This document shows positions 4,101 to 5,044 of a DNA stretch of 5,044 bases, one piece after another (the first letter of the stretch is position 1; the number at the start of each line of letters is the position of its first letter). The DNA lies in the NCBI GenBank assembly GCA_946186335.1, contig CAMHMW010000128.1:1-5044 (forward strand), in the 5' to 3' direction. The position numbers and the translations under genes were made by a program. This stretch comes from an uncultured Candidatus Melainabacteria bacterium (GTDB lineage: Bacteria; Cyanobacteriota; Vampirovibrionia; Gastranaerophilales; Gastranaerophilaceae). The notes below the pieces were generated by a model. That model had not been told where the DNA came from and made no database searches. It saw only the letters and a list, made by a program, of their open reading frames with translations.

Positions 4101-4781
4101 TTATACGGATAATACAAATCCGCCTTTATCGGCATTTTTCAATGCTTCTCCGTCAATTTTTGCTCTCAAATTTTTAATATATTTATAAACATAATCTCTC
4201 GGGAGATTTAAAAGTTCTGCCAAATCTTTTGCATAAACTATTTCATTTCTGTGAGCAGCAAAGAAATCAAAAACTTTCTGCTCTCTGTCAGTTAAAGCCT
4301 TTTTGAATACCACTCTGACTTCATTTCTCAAAGAATCAGAAGTATTGGTGTCTTCAATAATCTGTTTTGCTGCTGCGACCGTTTTATCCGCTTTTTTGGG
4401 TGCAGCCTTTGACGGTTTAACTTTTTCCGGCAATACAGATTTTGGTGTCGTTTTCTTTGCCGATGATTTTTTGGTTTCTTTTGCAGGTTTTACATCATTA
4501 TCAATTTTCAGATTTTGAGCTGAAAATGGTGAAACATATAATTCTTTTTCTTTTTCATAAGCTTTGTCGGCAATAGCACTCAAACGTTCCACTTTCGGAG
4601 CGTTCCAGCTTGTATCTTCCGATATAACGGGTTTGCCGTGAAGAACAATATCAATTAAGTCATTAGTTTCTTTTTTTTGCTCAACTTTTTTCCCCAATCT
4701 TGCAGCAAATTCCTCTAAGGTTATTTTTTCTAATGAGCTTCTCCATTGTTTAATCTCTTCCTTGCTCAAATATTCTGACAT
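4101..4781 (-). CDS. Probable DNA-binding protein: H1-like basic linker plus C-terminal winged helix
   Basis: Not a family I can name. The 226-residue product has three parts. Residues 1-90 are acidic-to-mixed and largely helical (KEEIKQWRSSLEKITLEEFAARLGKK, then a conserved-looking DLIDIVLHGKPV). Residues 92-140 are a disordered Lys/Ala/Pro/Ser tract reminiscent of histone H1 or HU-tail extensions. Residues 163-226 read as a winged helix: LTDREQKVFDFFAAHRNEIV, then KDLAELLNL, a likely recognition helix PRDYVYKYIKNLRAKI (194-209) and a wing ending GGFVLSV. The order resembles the OmpR-type effector domain, but no receiver domain is present. A longer start at 4862 exists; I chose the Met at 4781 because aaggag (4794-4789) lies 7 nt before it and the extra 27 residues look untranslated. 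It could be a transcription factor or a nucleoid protein. Confidence 0.8.
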   Translation of the reverse strand: MSEYLSKEEIKQWRSSLEKITLEEFAARLGKKVEQKKETNDLIDIVLHGKPVISEDTSWNAPKVERLSAIADKAYEKEKELYVSPFSAQNLKIDNDVKPAKETKKSSAKKTTPKSVLPEKVKPSKAAPKKADKTVAAAKQIIEDTNTSDSLRNEVRVVFKKALTDREQKVFDFFAAHRNEIVYAKDLAELLNLPRDYVYKYIKNLRAKIDGEALKNADKGGFVLSV

Positions 4782-4788
4782 TAAATAT

Positions 4789-4839
4789 CTCCTTAATACT
4801 AAACTATTCTTTAAATATATCCTTGTTTTTAATATAGCA
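4789..4839 (-). promoter_or_regulatory. Extended -10 promoter and start-deciding Shine-Dalgarno of the winged-helix gene
   Basis: On the minus strand TGC-TATATT (TG at 4839-4838, TATATT at 4836-4831) forms an extended -10. TTGAGT (4862-4857) is 20 bp upstream, too far to be a normal -35. The predicted start near 4825 lies downstream of the alternative Met at 4862, so a transcript from here could only use the Met at 4781, which has aaggag at 4794-4789. Confidence 0.5.
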
Positions 4840-4934
4840 TAAAACCATGCTCCATGACTCAAAATGTTTCATAACGTAAATTTTTATTTAATTTGTTTAC
4901 AATAGTACATTAAGACTTGATTTTTGAGTAAGTT

Positions 4935-5042
4935 TTAGGCTTTTTCAAGTAATCTGGTGTTAATTTTACCGAATTTAGCCGACAAATTGTCGATAAAATG
5001 AATTAAATACAACTCAGGTTCAAGTTCTTTTTCATTCAAGTC
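4935..5042 (-). CDS. 3' end of a gene running off the window, possibly an HD-domain hydrolase
   Basis: This reading frame enters from the right edge and gives 35 residues before a TAA (4937-4935). It reads DLNEKELEPE then LYLIHFIDNLSAKFGKINT and RLLEKA. Composition is protein-like and the frame stays open to the window edge, so I take it as a real C-terminus. The LIHFIDNLSAK piece resembles the ALLLHxADNLDAK helix of HD-domain phosphohydrolases, such as the 3'-5' exoribonuclease YhaM family, where that Asp belongs to the metal-binding region. With only 35 residues this is a suggestion. It lies upstream of the winged-helix gene on the same strand, with 153 nt between and no clear terminator, so transcriptional linkage is open. 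Confidence 0.6.
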   Translation of the reverse strand, partial: DLNEKELEPELYLIHFIDNLSAKFGKINTRLLEKA

Positions 5043-5044
5043 AA

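Noticed and set aside
4303..4518. Plus-strand open frame opposite the winged-helix gene
   Set aside because: Antisense shadow of the Lys/Ala-rich linker; no start signal.
4782..4862. 27-residue N-terminal extension of the winged-helix protein (Met at 4862)
   Set aside because: The segment has no Shine-Dalgarno, includes a likely promoter and the aaggag site of the Met at 4781, and its composition is unlike the rest.
4876..4900. AT-only hairpins (gtaaa...tttac) after the edge gene
   Set aside because: Very weak stems without G-C clamp or T run; not a credible terminator.

Overview
The window reads as an AT-rich bacterial chromosome segment dominated by translation genes. The bL27, uL10 and bL12 proteins look cyanobacterial in wording (bL27 opens MAHKKG with no cleavable extension; bL12 has VPADKKIAVLKEVR). 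However, the DNA is strongly AT-rich, has strong AAGGAG-type ribosome binding sites and carries a Firmicutes-like rqcP. My best guess, an inference only, is a non-photosynthetic relative of Cyanobacteria (Melainabacteria/Vampirovibrionia, for example Gastranaerophilales). A Firmicutes-like lineage is the main alternative.

Layout. Bases 1-341: rpmA (bL27) and a strong bidirectional terminator. Bases 354-955: two minus-strand genes, an unrecognised 89-residue protein and rqcP. Bases 956-1031: a 76-bp divergent promoter region with two facing extended -10 elements. Bases 1032-1853: an exported calcineurin-like metallophosphoesterase, whose stop overlaps by 4 nt the stop of a convergent single-pass membrane protein (1850-2182). 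Bases 2183-2522: a 340-nt gap that is mostly regulatory, holding a promoter, an L10-type leader RNA and an intrinsic terminator, with an antiterminator pairing I could find by eye. Bases 2523-3518: rplJ-rplL, followed by a terminator. Bases 3660-4034: a protein with a hydrophobic N-terminal segment followed by a domain that aligns with the C-terminal domain of the bL12 encoded just upstream. A bidirectional terminator follows. Bases 4101-4781 (minus): a protein with a histone-H1-like Lys/Ala/Pro linker and a C-terminal winged-helix domain. Bases 4935-5042 (minus): the last 35 codons of another gene that runs off the window.

How the parts fit. uL10 and bL12 form the ribosomal stalk, and the leader would let the L10(L12)n complex shut off its own transcription. 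bL27 and RqcP both act at the large subunit. rplJ-rplL stands apart from rplK-rplA upstream and rpoB-rpoC downstream. The most unusual item is the apparently membrane-anchored bL12-CTD paralogue directly behind rplL. I see no CRISPR, transposon, tRNA or rRNA.
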